Positions 44,112 to 54,598 are shown, counted from the stretch's first letter. The stretch: DNA of 64,000 bases from Planctomyces sp. SH-PL14 (GCF_001610835.1 NZ_CP011270.1:1550001-1614000); one strand, 5' to 3'. Notes: generated by a model from the sequence alone, not told the origin. Translations and numbers: made by a program.

Positions 44112-44434
44112 CCGGGTCCAGGGGCACCCTGGTGGGGAGTGCAGAGGGGCAACGCCCCTTTGCCCGCCGGAGGCCTGGCCGTCGAGAGATGTCTGAAGGA
44201 GAGCGTGTCCAGGCGCGGACACCGTGCCGGATGCCCCCTCACCAACCTGCGGAGATTGCAAAGCGAGCGGTGTGGTTTGAGGGAGTCCTCAACACTGGTA
44301 CCACAAAGCGGACGTCCGTTGTGTCCCACGGTTCCTCATGGAAGTGCCTCCGGCGGCAAGGGGGCGTGGCCCCCTTGACCCTGGCTGCCGTCGCACGTTG
44401 GGCTTGAGCTATGGAGGTCCGTCCGGCGAGAACG
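44112..44434 (+). repeat. Dispersed hairpin repeat, copy 13 (forward)
   Basis: A 323-bp copy filling the convergent junction between the membrane-protein gene (stop 52 bp to the left) and cysE (stop 48 bp to the right). Hairpin G is AAGGGGGC-GTG-GCCCCCTT. Its forward frame stays open for 148 codons, the longest false ORF produced by the family. Confidence 0.96.
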
Positions 44435-44481
44435 CAACTGGAGCCAGCGGGATAGCCCTTCTCGCGCGGTTCCGCGAATCG

Positions 44482-45417
44482 CTACGCCGCCTCGCGGAAC
44501 CGCAACAGCGGCTTTTCGATCGTGACGACCGTGTTCCGCGGAACGCTCCGAGTCACCGAGGCGCTCGCCCCGATGACCGAGTAGGCTCCCACAACCGTCC
44601 GGCCCCCCAGCACCGTCGCATTGGCGTAGATGGCGACGTGATCCTCGATCGTCGGGTGTCGCTTGGTCCCGCGGACCAGATTGCCGTCCGCATCCTTGTC
44701 GAAGCTCAGCGCACCGAGCGTAACCCCCTGATAAATCTTCACGTGCGCCGCGATCTCGCACGTCTCGCCGATCACGACCCCCGTCCCGTGATCGATGAAG
44801 AACGACGGCCCAATCGACGCGCCGGGATGAATATCGATGCCCGTCTGCGAGTGAGCCCACTCCGAGAAGATCCGCGGGACCAGCGGGACCTTCTGGCCGT
44901 AGAGCTGGTGAGCCAGCCGGTGGACCGTCACCGCCTCGAAGCCGGGGTAGCAGAAGACGATCTCGTCGATTCCGGAAGCGGCCGGGTCGCCGTCGTAGGC
45001 CGCCTGGGCATCGGTCGCAAGGAGCCGCCTGAGGTGCGGCAGGGCGCTCAGGAACCGGATGGCATGGTCCTGCCCGAGGGCGGCGAAGTCGGCCGGGACC
45101 GGTTCCTGGCCGACGGTCCGTCCCGCCTGCGACTGATAGCGGAAGGCCCGCGCAAACTGGTCGGCGAGGCGGTCGTGGAGCGAGTCGATCAGGTCGCCGA
45201 CGTAGTACGGCGCGTTAACGAGGCTCAGGTTCTGGCGACGGCGGTAGCCCGGAAAAAGGATCTCCTTGAGATCACTCAGGATCGAAAGGCAGACTTCCAG
45301 ACTTGGCAGCGGCTCCTGCCCCAGATGGGTGATCGACGCGGCGTCGGACGAGTAGGTGTCGATGACCTGGCTGGTGATGCTCGCCAGGACGGACTTGCGA
45401 CGAAAGTCGATAGCCAT
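44482..45417 (-). CDS. cysE: Serine O-acetyltransferase
   Basis: A 311-residue enzyme from ATG 45417, transferring acetyl from acetyl-CoA to serine, the first step of cysteine synthesis. The N-terminal helical domain (FYPGFEAV-type segment [20 protein letters not shown]) precedes the left-handed hexapeptide beta-helix [40 protein letters not shown] and [19 protein letters not shown]. At about 300 residues with an extended N-terminus it resembles the long (EpsC/plant-like) form. The frame is open another 97 codons upstream, without family features. No cysK is adjacent. Confidence 0.93.
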   Translation of the reverse strand: MAIDFRRKSVLASITSQVIDTYSSDAASITHLGQEPLPSLEVCLSILSDLKEILFPGYRRRQNLSLVNAPYYVGDLIDSLHDRLADQFARAFRYQSQAGRTVGQEPVPADFAALGQDHAIRFLSALPHLRRLLATDAQAAYDGDPAASGIDEIVFCYPGFEAVTVHRLAHQLYGQKVPLVPRIFSEWAHSQTGIDIHPGASIGPSFFIDHGTGVVIGETCEIAAHVKIYQGVTLGALSFDKDADGNLVRGTKRHPTIEDHVAIYANATVLGGRTVVGAYSVIGASASVTRSVPRNTVVTIEKPLLRFREAA

Positions 45418-45688
45418 GGATCGGTGACTGCGCAGGAGATCCGCTCGAACGCGAAACGGCTGAGCGGGATTTCGGCGGCACGCTGTCCCGAAGGCGAGCG
45501 AAATCCGAACGCGACCGACCGTGCTCCGGCTCCCCAGCCGCAGAGTTTCTCCCCCCTTCCGAAATTCTCCACAAGAACTGCGGACCCTGGGGCGGATTCT
45601 GCCGATGTTATGAGTCGGCGGCCAAACGACTTCCGGCTGCTCCCCTCCCCGTTCCTCCGCCCGGCCTGGCCTCGACAGACGCATCCCC

Positions 45689-46459
45689 TTGTCTGCTCCC
45701 CCACCCACCGCTGAGCCTGACTACTGGTTCGCTGCCCGGCGTCCGTTTGCGGCGCTGGTCTTCGTGCTGCCGTGGCTCTTGGTCTACGAGGTGGGCGCGA
45801 TCTGGCTGGGGCGGGAGCTCGAAGGGGTCAGGACCGGAACCGACGCGTGGATCCGGATGTGGCTGATGGACTTCGGAATGCCGGTTCCGGTCGTCCTGCC
45901 GCTGCTGACGATCGGGATCCTGCTCCTGTGGCACCGTGGCCGGGGAGACCGCTGGGAGATCCGCCATGAGACGCTGGCGGCAATGGGAGCCGAAAGCTGC
46001 TTCCTGGCGGTCCTGCTGGCGGCCTGCGGGCACCTCATGCGGACCTTCGTCCCGGCGGCGATCGGGGCTCCGGAGGCCATGTTGACCCGCACGGTCAATT
46101 TCCTTGGGGCGGGTCTGTATGAGGAGACCCTGTTCCGCCTGATGGCGATTCCGGCGTTGTTCCTGCTGCTCCGCGCCCTGCGGGCCCCGTCGCGGGCGGC
46201 CTGGGGAGCGAGCATCGCGGTCGTGAGCCTGGCGTTTGCCGCGTGCCACTACGCGGAGGCGGGAAGCGGAGGGGGGATTCTGAGCTGCGTGCCGCATCTG
46301 GCGGCCCACCCGGAGCACTGGTTCGGGTTCGCGTTCCGGCTGTTCGCCGGGGTGTACTTCTCGGTGGTTTTCCTGGTGCGGGGATACGGCATCGCGGCGG
46401 GGACGCACATTGTCTACGACCTGCTGGCCGGGATTCTGTTGTCGGCCGGGCCAGCCTGA
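45689..46459 (+). CDS. CPBP-family intramembrane metalloprotease
   Basis: A 256-residue protein with about seven hydrophobic helices, starting at TTG 45689. The catalytic motifs of CPBP (Abi/Rce1-like) proteases are visible: EEtlFR as [13 protein letters not shown], a histidine in AACHYAEAG, a region with [18 protein letters not shown] and a final GTHIVYDLL. The family cleaves CAAX-type or bacteriocin-related substrates in the membrane; the partner here is unknown. The upstream region (45418-45688) is shared with divergent cysE. Confidence 0.88.
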   Translation: MSAPPPTAEPDYWFAARRPFAALVFVLPWLLVYEVGAIWLGRELEGVRTGTDAWIRMWLMDFGMPVPVVLPLLTIGILLLWHRGRGDRWEIRHETLAAMGAESCFLAVLLAACGHLMRTFVPAAIGAPEAMLTRTVNFLGAGLYEETLFRLMAIPALFLLLRALRAPSRAAWGASIAVVSLAFAACHYAEAGSGGGILSCVPHLAAHPEHWFGFAFRLFAGVYFSVVFLVRGYGIAAGTHIVYDLLAGILLSAGPA

Positions 46460-46466
46460 AGGACCG

Positions 46467-46789
46467 CGTCCTCGCCGAACGGACGCTCATAGCTCAAACC
46501 CAACGTGCCACGGCCGCTGGGGTCAAGGGGGTCTCACCCCCTTGCCGCCGGAGGCACTTCCGTGAGGAACCGTGGTATGCAACGGGTGTCCGCTTTGTGG
46601 GACCAGCTATGAGGACTCCCTCAAAATACACCGCTGGCTTTGCAATCCCCGCGGGTTGGTGAGGGGGCATCCGACACGTCGTCCGCGCCTGGAGACTCAC
46701 TCCATCCGACATCTTCCGACGGCCAGGCCTCCGGCGGGCGAGGGGAATTCTTCCCCCTGCATTCCCTGACCAGGAGACCCTGGACCCGG
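46467..46789 (-). repeat. Dispersed hairpin repeat, copy 14 (reverse, GAATTC subtype)
   Basis: A 323-bp copy starting 7 bp after the CPBP gene stop, with the next plus-strand gene 138 bp beyond. Like copy 11, hairpin B is GGGGAA-GAA-TTCCCC. Hairpin A has decayed to CCAGGG-TCTC-CTGG, one of the weaker versions. Confidence 0.95.
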
Positions 46790-46927
46790 TAATGGTCTGT
46801 CCGCGCCCGATGTCTGCCGCGTACAATTCCGCAGACTTCCCGTGGCGGCAACGGAACAGCGGAACCGGCGCTCGATCGGTCTCCTGTCGGCCCACGTCGC
46901 CCGTCCCCCCGGTCAGGAGCGGCCGCC

Positions 46928-48472
46928 GTGTCCATTTCCGCCCCCCGCACCCTCCCGTCGGAAATCCGAGCCATCCAGGACGAGATGGCCGAGATCGCCC
47001 GCGGCTATAAGCTCGACTTCTTCGAGACCATCTTCGAGTTCGTCGACTACGAAGAAATCTCCATGATGGCCGCCTACGGGGGCTTCCCCGTCCGCTACCC
47101 CCACTGGCGGTTCGGCGCCGAATATGACGAACTCATGAAGGGCTACTCGTACGGTCTCCAGAAGATCTACGAAATGGTCATCAACACCGACCCCTGCTAC
47201 GCCTACCTTCTCTCCTGCAATGCCCTGACCGACCAGAAACTGGTCATCGCCCACGTCTACGGGCACTGCGACTTCTTCAAGAACAACGCCTGGTTCGCGC
47301 ACACCAACCGCAAGATGCTCGACCAGATGGCGAACCACGCCTCCCGCATCAACCGGTACATCGACCGCTACGGCTACGAGACCGTCGAACAGTTCATCGA
47401 CGCCTGCCTCTCGATCGAAGACCTGATCGACCCCTACTCGCCGCACATCCGCCGCACCCCCAACCCCGACCAGGTCCGGGCCGAGAAGGACCGCCGCGAC
47501 CACGAAGATGAACAGGAGGAACACGGCCTGCCGGAGCCCAAGGGAAAATTCCGGGCGAAGGACTACATGGACGCCTACATCAATCCGCCCGACGTCCTGG
47601 AGGCGGAGCACCGTGAACGCCGCCGCCAGGAAGAGGCCAAGGCGGCGTCCCGGTCATTCCCCGAGGAGCCGCAGCGGGACGTGATGCTCTTCCTGCTCCA
47701 GCACGCCCCCCTCCGCGAGTGGCAGCACGACGTCCTGGCAATGATCCGGGATGAGGCCTACTACTTCGCTCCGCAGGGGCAGACCAAGATCATGAACGAA
47801 GGGTGGGCCAGCTACTGGCACTCCACGATCATGACCCGCCACGGGCTGACCGATGCGGAAGTCATCGACTACGCCGACCACCACTCCGGAACGATGGCCA
47901 TGAGCCCCAGCCGGCTCAATCCCTACAAGATCGGTATCGAGCTGTTCCGCGAGATCGAGGAGCGGTGGAACAAGGGGCAGTTCGGCGCCGAGTGGGAGGA
48001 GTGCGACGACCACGAGACACGGAAGCGTTGGGACAAGAAGCTGGGCCTCGGCCGCGACAAGATCTTCGAGGTCCGCCGGATCCACAACGACGTGACCTTC
48101 ATCGACACGTTCCTCACGGAGGACTTCTGCCGCAAACACCGGATGTTTTCCTTCGCCTACAACGAGGACAGCGGCGACTACGAGATCAAGAGCCGCGAGT
48201 TCAAGGAGATCAAGAAGCAACTCCTGACGAGCCTGACGAACTTCGGCCGGCCGTTCATCTATGTCTTCGACGGCAACTACCGCAACCGGGGTGAGCTCTA
48301 CCTGCGGCACGACTACGCCGGCGTCGAGCTCAAACAGGACTACGCCCAGGACACGCTGACCAACCTCCAGCGGCTGTGGGCCCGCCCGGTCCACATCGAG
48401 ACGGTCATTGATGACGAGAAGAAGGTCATCTCCTTCGACGGCACACGGCACGAGGTCCGCGGCGCCTCGTAG
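46928..48472 (+). CDS. SpoVR-family protein
   Basis: A 514-residue cytoplasmic protein from GTG 46928 with AGGAG upstream. Landmarks of the family: DFFETIFEFVDYEEISMMAA, YGGFPVRYPHWRFG, HVYGHCDFFKNNAWF, FLLQHAPLREWQHDVLAMIR, KIMNEGWASYWHSTIMT and HHSGTMAMSPSRLNPYKIG. In many bacteria spoVR lies with prkA and yeaH; neither is here. Its biochemical role is unsettled (sporulation cortex in Bacillus, stress and persistence elsewhere). No regulatory signal is seen upstream except repeat copy 14. Confidence 0.95.
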   Translation: MSISAPRTLPSEIRAIQDEMAEIARGYKLDFFETIFEFVDYEEISMMAAYGGFPVRYPHWRFGAEYDELMKGYSYGLQKIYEMVINTDPCYAYLLSCNALTDQKLVIAHVYGHCDFFKNNAWFAHTNRKMLDQMANHASRINRYIDRYGYETVEQFIDACLSIEDLIDPYSPHIRRTPNPDQVRAEKDRRDHEDEQEEHGLPEPKGKFRAKDYMDAYINPPDVLEAEHRERRRQEEAKAASRSFPEEPQRDVMLFLLQHAPLREWQHDVLAMIRDEAYYFAPQGQTKIMNEGWASYWHSTIMTRHGLTDAEVIDYADHHSGTMAMSPSRLNPYKIGIELFREIEERWNKGQFGAEWEECDDHETRKRWDKKLGLGRDKIFEVRRIHNDVTFIDTFLTEDFCRKHRMFSFAYNEDSGDYEIKSREFKEIKKQLLTSLTNFGRPFIYVFDGNYRNRGELYLRHDYAGVELKQDYAQDTLTNLQRLWARPVHIETVIDDEKKVISFDGTRHEVRGAS

Positions 48473-48577
48473 GCCCGTGGACTCGTCCTCGAACTAAGTT
48501 GCTTTTCTCCCCGCCCGCCTCAACACTGGCCGCACATCGAAATTCGATGATGTGTCTCGTGGCTGTTGAGGTCGCTC

Positions 48578-51500
48578 ATGGTTCGTGTTGCCCGCGCTGC
48601 TTTCGCGGTTGGCCTGCTCCTCTGGACATCGCTCGCCGCGGCGGACGATGCCTTCCCGACGCCGAAGAACACCGAGCCGTCGACGCAGCCATTCACCTCC
48701 CCGCAGGACGCCCTCAAGAGCTTTCAGGTCCCGGCCGGCTTTGAAATCAGCCTGTTCGCCGCGGAGCCGGACGTTCAGCAGCCGATCGCGATCGCCACCG
48801 ACTCACGCGGCCGGCTGTGGGTCGCGGAAAACTACACCTACTCGGACGCCAAGCAAAATCACGACCTGAGCCTGCGGGACCGGGTCGTGATCCTCGAAGA
48901 TACGGACCACGACGGAAAGCACGACAAGCGGACGGTCTTCTGGGACAAAGCCCAGAAGCTGACGAGCGTGGAAGTCGGTTTCGGCGGCGTGTGGCTCCTC
49001 TGCCCGCCGCAGATGCTGTTCATTCCCGACGTCAACGGGGATGACGTTCCCGACAGCGAGCCGCAGGTCGTCCTCGACGGCTGGGAAGCTGAGGGCTCGC
49101 GGCACAACTTCGTCAACGGCCTCCGCTGGGGCCCGGACGGCTGGATTTACGGCCGGCACGGGATCCTGACGACGTCGCAGGTCGGCCGTCCCGGCTGTGC
49201 GCCGCAGGACCGGACCCCGATGAACTGCGGGGTGTGGCGCTATCACCCGACGCGGCAGACGTTCGAAGTCGTCTGTACCGGAACGACGAACCCGTGGGGG
49301 ATGGACTGGGACGAGAACGGCGAGCTGTTCTTCATCAACACCGTCATCGGCCACCTCTGGCACGCGATCCCGGGAGCCCACCTCCAGCGGATGTTCGGCG
49401 ACGACCTCGATCCTGAGGTGTACGCCCTCCTGCCGCAGGTCGCCGACCACTTTCACTGGGACACGCGCGAACAGTGGAGCGACATCCGCAAGCTCGGCGT
49501 GACGCCGACGACCGACGAAGCGGGCGGCGGCCACGCCCATTGCGGCCTCCTGATGTACCAGGGGGACAACTGGCCGGCCGAGTACCGCAACTCGCTCCTG
49601 ACGCTGAACCTCCACGGACACCGGATCAACCGGGACGTGATCGAACGGGAGGGGGCGACTTTCACGGCCCACCATGCGCCCGACGTCCTGAAGGTGGGAG
49701 ACCCGTGGTTCCGCGGGATCGACCTCATCACCGGGAACGACGGCGCGGTCTACATTGCCGACTGGACCGACGTCGGCGAGTGCCACGAGAACGACGGCGT
49801 CCACCGGACGTCGGGCCGGATCTTCAAGGTCAGCTTCGGCCAGCCGAAGCCCCCGGTCGCTCCGGACCTCGCGCAGCTGTCGCTCGACGAACTCGTCTCG
49901 CTCCAGTCGCACACGAACGACTGGTATCCGAGAGTCGCCCGTCGGCTGCTCCAGGAGCGGATCGCGACCGCTCCCGAGGAGCAGCGGACACAGCTCGCCA
50001 GCCTGCTTCGGAAGCGATACGACCAGGAGACGAATCTCCGGACACGGCTCCGGCTCCTGTGGTGCCTCGGCTCGTGCGGCCTCGTCGAGGATGGCTGGCT
50101 CTATGGCCGGCTCGGCAGCGAGCACGAGAGCATCCGCGTTTGGGCGATCCGCTTCCTCCTCGACCGCGGTCCCCTCTCGCCGCAGACGAGCAGCCTTCTG
50201 ACCGAAATGGCGGTCAACGAACTGAACGGGCTCGTCCAGGTCTATCTCGCCTCCGCCCTGCCGCAGCTGGCGCCGGCGGACCTCTGGAAGGCGGCCGATG
50301 GACTCTGTCAGGCCTCCGATTTTGCCCAGGACCGCGTTCTCCCGCTGATGGTCTGGTACGGGCTGGAGAAGGCGATCGCCGAGAACCCCGAAGCGGCGGT
50401 CATTGTGGCCGGCCGGTCGCAGATGCCGCTGGTCCGGCGGTTCATCGCCCGGCGGCTGGGGAGCCGCATCCTCAAGGATCCGGATCCGGTGTACCGGCTG
50501 ACGCGGATCCTGGCGGCCAAGGAGGACTCCGACTTCCGTGAACAGATCCTGACCGGCCTGCACGACGGGATGCAGGGGATCCGGAAGGCGACGCCCCCCG
50601 AGACGTGGGACCACGTCCATGGCCTCCTCGAGAAGGATGCTTCCGAGAGTGTTCGCCGGCTGGCGGACGAGCTCTCGGTGATCTTTGGAGACGGCCAGGC
50701 GCTCGACGCGATCTTCGCCATTGCCAGGTCCGACAAGCAGACGACCGATGCCCGCCGCCAGGCGCTGCGGACCCTCATCACGGCCCAGGCCCCCGGCACC
50801 GCTCCGCTGCTCCAGGGGCTGCTGACAAACCGCGAACTCGGCGTCGATGCGATCCGCGGCCTCGCGGCGATCCAGGACGCCGAGACTCCGAAGGTGATCC
50901 TGGCGAACCTCGGCAAGCTCACCCCGCAGACGAAGGTCGAGGCGGTCACCACGCTCGCCTCCCGGCCGGAGTTTGCCGCGGTGCTGCTTCGCGGCGTCGA
51001 GGAGGGGGGGATTTCCAAGGCCATCGTCTCGCCTTTCCTTCTGCGGCAGATCCAGTCCTTCGGCGACAAGGATCTCTCGGAGAAGATCGGCCGGTTGTGG
51101 CCTGAGCTGACTCAGCTCTCGGCGGAGAAGCAGAAGCGGATCGAGGAGTGGAAGGGACGCCTCACGGACGAGGTCCTCAACGCCGCCGACGCCTCGGCGG
51201 GTCGCAAGGTCTTCAGCCAGTCGTGCGCCAAGTGCCACCGGCTGTTCGGGACCGGGGGGACGATGGGGCCCGATCTGACCGGCGGCCAGCGGACGAACCT
51301 GAACTATTTGCTCGAGAATATCATCGACCCGAGCGCCCAGGTCTCTCCGAACTTCAAGATGTCGATCGTCGTCACGACTGATGGCCGCGTCGTCACGGGG
51401 ATTGTCGTTCAGAAGACCGAGAGCGCGATCCAGCTGAACACGCCGACCGGCAGCGTCTCGCTCCCGATGGAGGAGGTCGACGAGCTTCGCGAGTCGCAGC

Positions 51501-51595
51501 TCTCGCTCATGCCGGAAGGGCAGATCGATGTCTTGCCGCAGCCGGAAGCGATCTCGCTGATCAAGTACCTGATGTCGCCGCAACAGGTGCCGTAG
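48578..51595 (+). CDS. PVC-type heme-binding beta-propeller/HEAT protein with C-terminal cytochrome c
   Basis: A 1005-residue exported protein from ATG 48578 (GAGG upstream). Order: signal peptide (VRVARAAFAVGLLLWTSLAA), a sugar-dehydrogenase-like propeller (about 40-420; FQVPAGFEISLFAAEPDVQQ, GRLWVAENYTYSD, FVNGLRWGPDGWIYGRHGI, HRTSGRIFKVSFG), a long HEAT-like helical region (about 430-860) and a cytochrome c domain with CAKCH (about 883-887) and GTMGPDLTGGQRTN. The family (putative membrane-bound dehydrogenase, PVC-type heme-binding) is a planctomycete/verrucomicrobial hallmark with unknown substrate. Confidence 0.95.
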   Translation: MVRVARAAFAVGLLLWTSLAAADDAFPTPKNTEPSTQPFTSPQDALKSFQVPAGFEISLFAAEPDVQQPIAIATDSRGRLWVAENYTYSDAKQNHDLSLRDRVVILEDTDHDGKHDKRTVFWDKAQKLTSVEVGFGGVWLLCPPQMLFIPDVNGDDVPDSEPQVVLDGWEAEGSRHNFVNGLRWGPDGWIYGRHGILTTSQVGRPGCAPQDRTPMNCGVWRYHPTRQTFEVVCTGTTNPWGMDWDENGELFFINTVIGHLWHAIPGAHLQRMFGDDLDPEVYALLPQVADHFHWDTREQWSDIRKLGVTPTTDEAGGGHAHCGLLMYQGDNWPAEYRNSLLTLNLHGHRINRDVIEREGATFTAHHAPDVLKVGDPWFRGIDLITGNDGAVYIADWTDVGECHENDGVHRTSGRIFKVSFGQPKPPVAPDLAQLSLDELVSLQSHTNDWYPRVARRLLQERIATAPEEQRTQLASLLRKRYDQETNLRTRLRLLWCLGSCGLVEDGWLYGRLGSEHESIRVWAIRFLLDRGPLSPQTSSLLTEMAVNELNGLVQVYLASALPQLAPADLWKAADGLCQASDFAQDRVLPLMVWYGLEKAIAENPEAAVIVAGRSQMPLVRRFIARRLGSRILKDPDPVYRLTRILAAKEDSDFREQILTGLHDGMQGIRKATPPETWDHVHGLLEKDASESVRRLADELSVIFGDGQALDAIFAIARSDKQTTDARRQALRTLITAQAPGTAPLLQGLLTNRELGVDAIRGLAAIQDAETPKVILANLGKLTPQTKVEAVTTLASRPEFAAVLLRGVEEGGISKAIVSPFLLRQIQSFGDKDLSEKIGRLWPELTQLSAEKQKRIEEWKGRLTDEVLNAADASAGRKVFSQSCAKCHRLFGTGGTMGPDLTGGQRTNLNYLLENIIDPSAQVSPNFKMSIVVTTDGRVVTGIVVQKTESAIQLNTPTGSVSLPMEEVDELRESQLSLMPEGQIDVLPQPEAISLIKYLMSPQQVP

Positions 51596-51685
51596 GGGAA
51601 GTTGTCAGTCGTCAGTCATTTCTGAGGCACGATGTAAGTTTTGCGCGGACGGTGTGGTGTGGTGTAGTTCAGGGGGGCGGATTGG

Positions 51686-51999
51686 CGTCCTTGCCGACAC
51701 AGCGTTTTAGCTCAAACCCAACGTGCCACGGCCGCTGGGGTCAAGGGGGCCACGCCCCCTTGCCGCCGGAGGCACTCCTGTGAGGAACCGTGGTACGCAA
51801 CGGATGTCCGCTTTGGGGAACCGTCGTCGAGAACTCACCGCTCGCTCTGGAATCCCCGCGGGTTGGTGAGGGGGCATACGGCACGGTGTCCGCGCTTGGA
51901 TACGTGCTCCTTCAGATATCTCTAGACGAGAGGGCCTCCGGCGGGCAAAGGGGCGTTGCCCCTCTGCACTCCCCACCAGGGGTTCCCCCTGGACCCCGG
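51686..51999 (-). repeat. Dispersed hairpin repeat, copy 15 (reverse)
   Basis: A 314-bp copy in a convergent junction, 90 bp after the large propeller gene and 79 bp before the reductase stop. Hairpin A is CCAGGGG-GAA-CCCCTGG and hairpin G AAGGGGGC-GTG-GCCCCCTT. The left flank (51596-51685) contains only a short GTGTGGTGTGGTGTAG stretch. Confidence 0.95.
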
Positions 52000-52078
52000 T
52001 TCTTGGGCCGGTCAGGCGGGGGGAAGCCGATGTCGTCTCCATCGTTCACAAACGACTGCGCAAGACTCCGTTTTCGGC

Positions 52079-53083
52079 TCAGTCGTTCTCAGTCGCCACG
52101 CGGACGACGGTGCGGCCACTGACTTCACCAGCCAGGATTTTCGGGACGACGTCGGCGACCTGATCGAGATCGACGACGGTTCGCTGCACCGCAAGATCGT
52201 TCGGCTTCCAGGAGGTCGACAGCAGTTCCCAGATCACGCGCCGGCGGTCCTCGGGACACCAGGCGGAGTCGATCCCCGCCAGCGTCACGCCGCGAAGAAT
52301 GAACGGATAGACGTTCAGCGGCAGTTCCGGGCCCCCGACGACGCCGCAGGCCGCGACGCAGCCGCGGTGGAGGGTCCCTTTCACGACGCTCGCCAGCATC
52401 GCCCCGCCGACGGTGTCGACCGCGCCAGCCCAGCGGGCAGAGAGGAGCGGGCGGCTGCTCGAGTCGAGAACGGCACTGCGGTCGATGACTTCGGCGGCTC
52501 CGAGCTGCCGCAGCCACTCGTGCTTGTCGGCCTTTCCGGAGACCGCGACGACCCGGTACCCCTGCGAGGCGAAGAGTTTCACGGCAAGGCTCCCGACGCC
52601 GCCCGTCGCTCCGGTCACGACGATGTCGCCGTCCGGCGGACGAACTCCGTGCGAGCGGACGGCCAGCAGGCATTGGGCTGCGGTGAAGCCGGCGGTGCCG
52701 ATCGTCATCGCGTCTTCCAGCGTGAGCGCCTGCGGTCGCCGCAGAGCCCATTCGCCGGGGATGCGGAGGTATTCGGCCCAGCCGCCCCATCGCTCGACGC
52801 CGAGCTCACGTCCGGTCACGACGACTTCCGTCCCGACCGGAAGATCAGCCCGCGTGCTCTCGACGACGACTCCGGCGGCGTCGATCCCCGGGACGTGCGG
52901 CAGTTTGCGGGCGACACCGGGATTCCCGGTCGCCGCCATCGCATCCTTGTAGTTGACCGAGGAGAACTGGACGCGGATCAGAACGTCCCCCGTCGGAAGC
53001 TCGGACATTGGTCGCCGGGTGATACCGGCGGTCACGCGGTCCCCTTCGCGGGTCACAAGGTAGCAGCGAAAGTCTTCGGGCAT
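52079..53083 (-). CDS. YhdH/AcuI-type zinc-independent alcohol dehydrogenase-like reductase
   Basis: A 334-residue medium-chain reductase from ATG 53083 (GAGGATCGG upstream). The N-terminal catalytic domain has FSSVNYKDAMAATGNPGVAR and PHVPGIDAAGVVVES, and the NADPH-binding domain ATGGVGSLAVKLFASQGYRV and AVSGKADKHEWLRQLGAAE. This matches the acrylyl-CoA reductase AcuI / YhdH group, which reduces the C=C of acryloyl-CoA or quinone-like compounds. Zinc-ligand motifs are absent, as in that group. It lies upstream of repeat copy 15 and downstream of the peroxiredoxin gene, with a gap of 150 bp. Confidence 0.9.
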   Translation of the reverse strand: MPEDFRCYLVTREGDRVTAGITRRPMSELPTGDVLIRVQFSSVNYKDAMAATGNPGVARKLPHVPGIDAAGVVVESTRADLPVGTEVVVTGRELGVERWGGWAEYLRIPGEWALRRPQALTLEDAMTIGTAGFTAAQCLLAVRSHGVRPPDGDIVVTGATGGVGSLAVKLFASQGYRVVAVSGKADKHEWLRQLGAAEVIDRSAVLDSSSRPLLSARWAGAVDTVGGAMLASVVKGTLHRGCVAACGVVGGPELPLNVYPFILRGVTLAGIDSAWCPEDRRRVIWELLSTSWKPNDLAVQRTVVDLDQVADVVPKILAGEVSGRTVVRVATEND

Positions 53084-53233
53084 CCGATCCTCGTTCTGGA
53101 AGGCATCGACATGATTGTCCTGCCGTGATTGTACCGGTCTGGCGGGAGCGTTGCGGCACAAGACCGGGGGCAGCGATTTGAGCGGTCAGCTTTCAGCCGT
53201 CTGCGAATTGCCGGCTGCTGATCGCTGGCTGCT

Positions 53234-53704
53234 CTACTCCGCAATCTGCCGTTCGAGTTCGGTTACGACCGCGGCGACGTGACCTTTGACGCGGGCGACC
53301 TTCCACCCCGCAGCGATCCGGCCCCGGGGATCGATCAGGAACGTGGACCGGACGATCCCCATGTAGGTCCGGCCGTAGTTGGTCTTCTCCGCCCAGACGC
53401 CGAACGTCTCGCAGACCGCGTGATCGACGTCAGCCAGGAGCGGAAAGGTCAGCTCAAACTTGTTGCGGAACTTGACGTGATGCTCAGGGGAATCGGCGCT
53501 GATCCCCCACACCGTCGCGCCAAGGGCCTCAATCTGCTGCCAGTTGTCCCGGAAGTCGCACGCTTCGGTCGTGCAGGTCGGCGTGTCGTCTTTGGGATAG
53601 AAGTACAGGACGGCAAACTTCCCCTTGAGATCGGCGAGGCGGTAGGTCCCCTCGGGGATGCCGGGGAGCGAAAACTTGGGAGCGGGAGTGCCGACGTCGA
53701 GCAT
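53234..53704 (-). CDS. bcp: Thiol peroxidase of the Bcp/PrxQ type
   Basis: A 156-residue peroxiredoxin from ATG 53704. The peroxidatic site is DTPTCTTEACDFRD with Cys44 and the resolving Cys49 five residues later, the classic Bcp/PrxQ pair. It reduces H2O2 and organic peroxides using thioredoxin. Other family features: GTPAPKFSLPGIPEGTYRLA and FAVLYFYPKD near the start, GRTYMGIVRSTFLIDPRG later. The frame extends 33 codons upstream without homology. Its neighbour on the same strand is the AcuI-like reductase. Confidence 0.93.
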   Translation of the reverse strand: MLDVGTPAPKFSLPGIPEGTYRLADLKGKFAVLYFYPKDDTPTCTTEACDFRDNWQQIEALGATVWGISADSPEHHVKFRNKFELTFPLLADVDHAVCETFGVWAEKTNYGRTYMGIVRSTFLIDPRGRIAAGWKVARVKGHVAAVVTELERQIAE

Positions 53705-53923
53705 GGGCGGATCACAGAAGGACTGAGGGACCGGCCGACGAGGCGTCGACCGCAGGGCGGGTCCAAGGGGCCCGATCATCCCGCCGGCGCCGCGGAGGTT
53801 CAATCCCCGCGCGGCCTCCTGGCCAGCAATCCCCCAGAGCAGCCAGCCAGCTTCCGAAGAATCCCTTGCTGTGGGATCCTCAAGACCTCGACAATAAATG
53901 CGTCCCCTTCGGGAGGCCCGTCC

Positions 53924-54598
53924 ATGATTCGCTCTCTGGCGCCGAGAGTCCGTTTCGCCGTGGCGTGGTGGCTGATCGCCTTTCCGCTTTCGGAGCGGCC
54001 TTGCCGTGCGGAGCCGCCGGAGTCCGGCGGGATCATCGCACAGTCTCCTCCGTCATCGCCCAAAGAGGAGACGACCTCGCCCGCGGCGAACCCGGCCGAC
54101 GAACGAAAGCTGACCGCGGAAGAACAGCAGCTGTTCGACGCGACAAACGCCGAGCGGACGAAAGCCAAGCTCCCGCCGTTCAAGATCGACCCCGCGCTCC
54201 TCCGCATGGCCCGAGAGCAGTGCCGGCTCATGGCCGAAGCGGGGCAGATCTCTCACGCCGTGAACGGGCAGACGTTCGCGATCCGGATGCAGGCGGCGAA
54301 GTACCCCGCGCAGACCGCGGGAGAGAACTGTGCGGAGGGGCAGGAGACACCGGCGGCCGCCGTCGCGGGCTGGATGCTCTCCCCGGGGCACAAAGCGAAC
54401 CTGCTCAATCCTGAGTTTCAGGAACTCGGAGTCGGGATCGGGACGAGCAAAGCGGGAGTCCGTTACTACACGCAGGTGTTCGGACGCCGGTTCGCCGCCA
54501 CCGGGCCGGCTCTCGACGAGACCGTTCCCGCGAAGCCGAAACCGGCCGCGCCGACTCCGGAGAAGCCGAAATCGACCACCCCTCCGGTCCGATCCTGA
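53924..54598 (+). CDS. Secreted CAP-domain (SCP/PR1-like) protein
   Basis: A 224-residue protein from ATG 53924 with GGAGG at 53912. Signal peptide (FAVAWWLIAFPLSERPCRA), a Pro/Ser-rich linker, then a bacterial CAP domain (about 65-190): LFDATNAERTKAKLPPFKID, MAEAGQISHAVNG, AGENCAEGQETPAAAVAGWM, SPGHKANLLNPEFQELGVGI and YYTQVFGRRF. The His and Glu of the CAP cavity are present. The C-terminus is Pro/Lys-rich. It ends 29 bp from the facing agmatine deiminase stop. The role is extracellular and unknown. Confidence 0.93.
   Translation: MIRSLAPRVRFAVAWWLIAFPLSERPCRAEPPESGGIIAQSPPSSPKEETTSPAANPADERKLTAEEQQLFDATNAERTKAKLPPFKIDPALLRMAREQCRLMAEAGQISHAVNGQTFAIRMQAAKYPAQTAGENCAEGQETPAAAVAGWMLSPGHKANLLNPEFQELGVGIGTSKAGVRYYTQVFGRRFAATGPALDETVPAKPKPAAPTPEKPKSTTPPVRS

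Noticed and set aside
44112-44434. Repeat copies as protein-coding genes
   Set aside because: Frames are broken differently in other copies, there are no consistent ribosome sites, and the variation follows hairpin pairing.
48803-51583. A 926-codon minus-strand open frame opposite the large propeller gene
   Set aside because: No recognisable domain; the plus strand encodes a clear PVC-type heme protein throughout.
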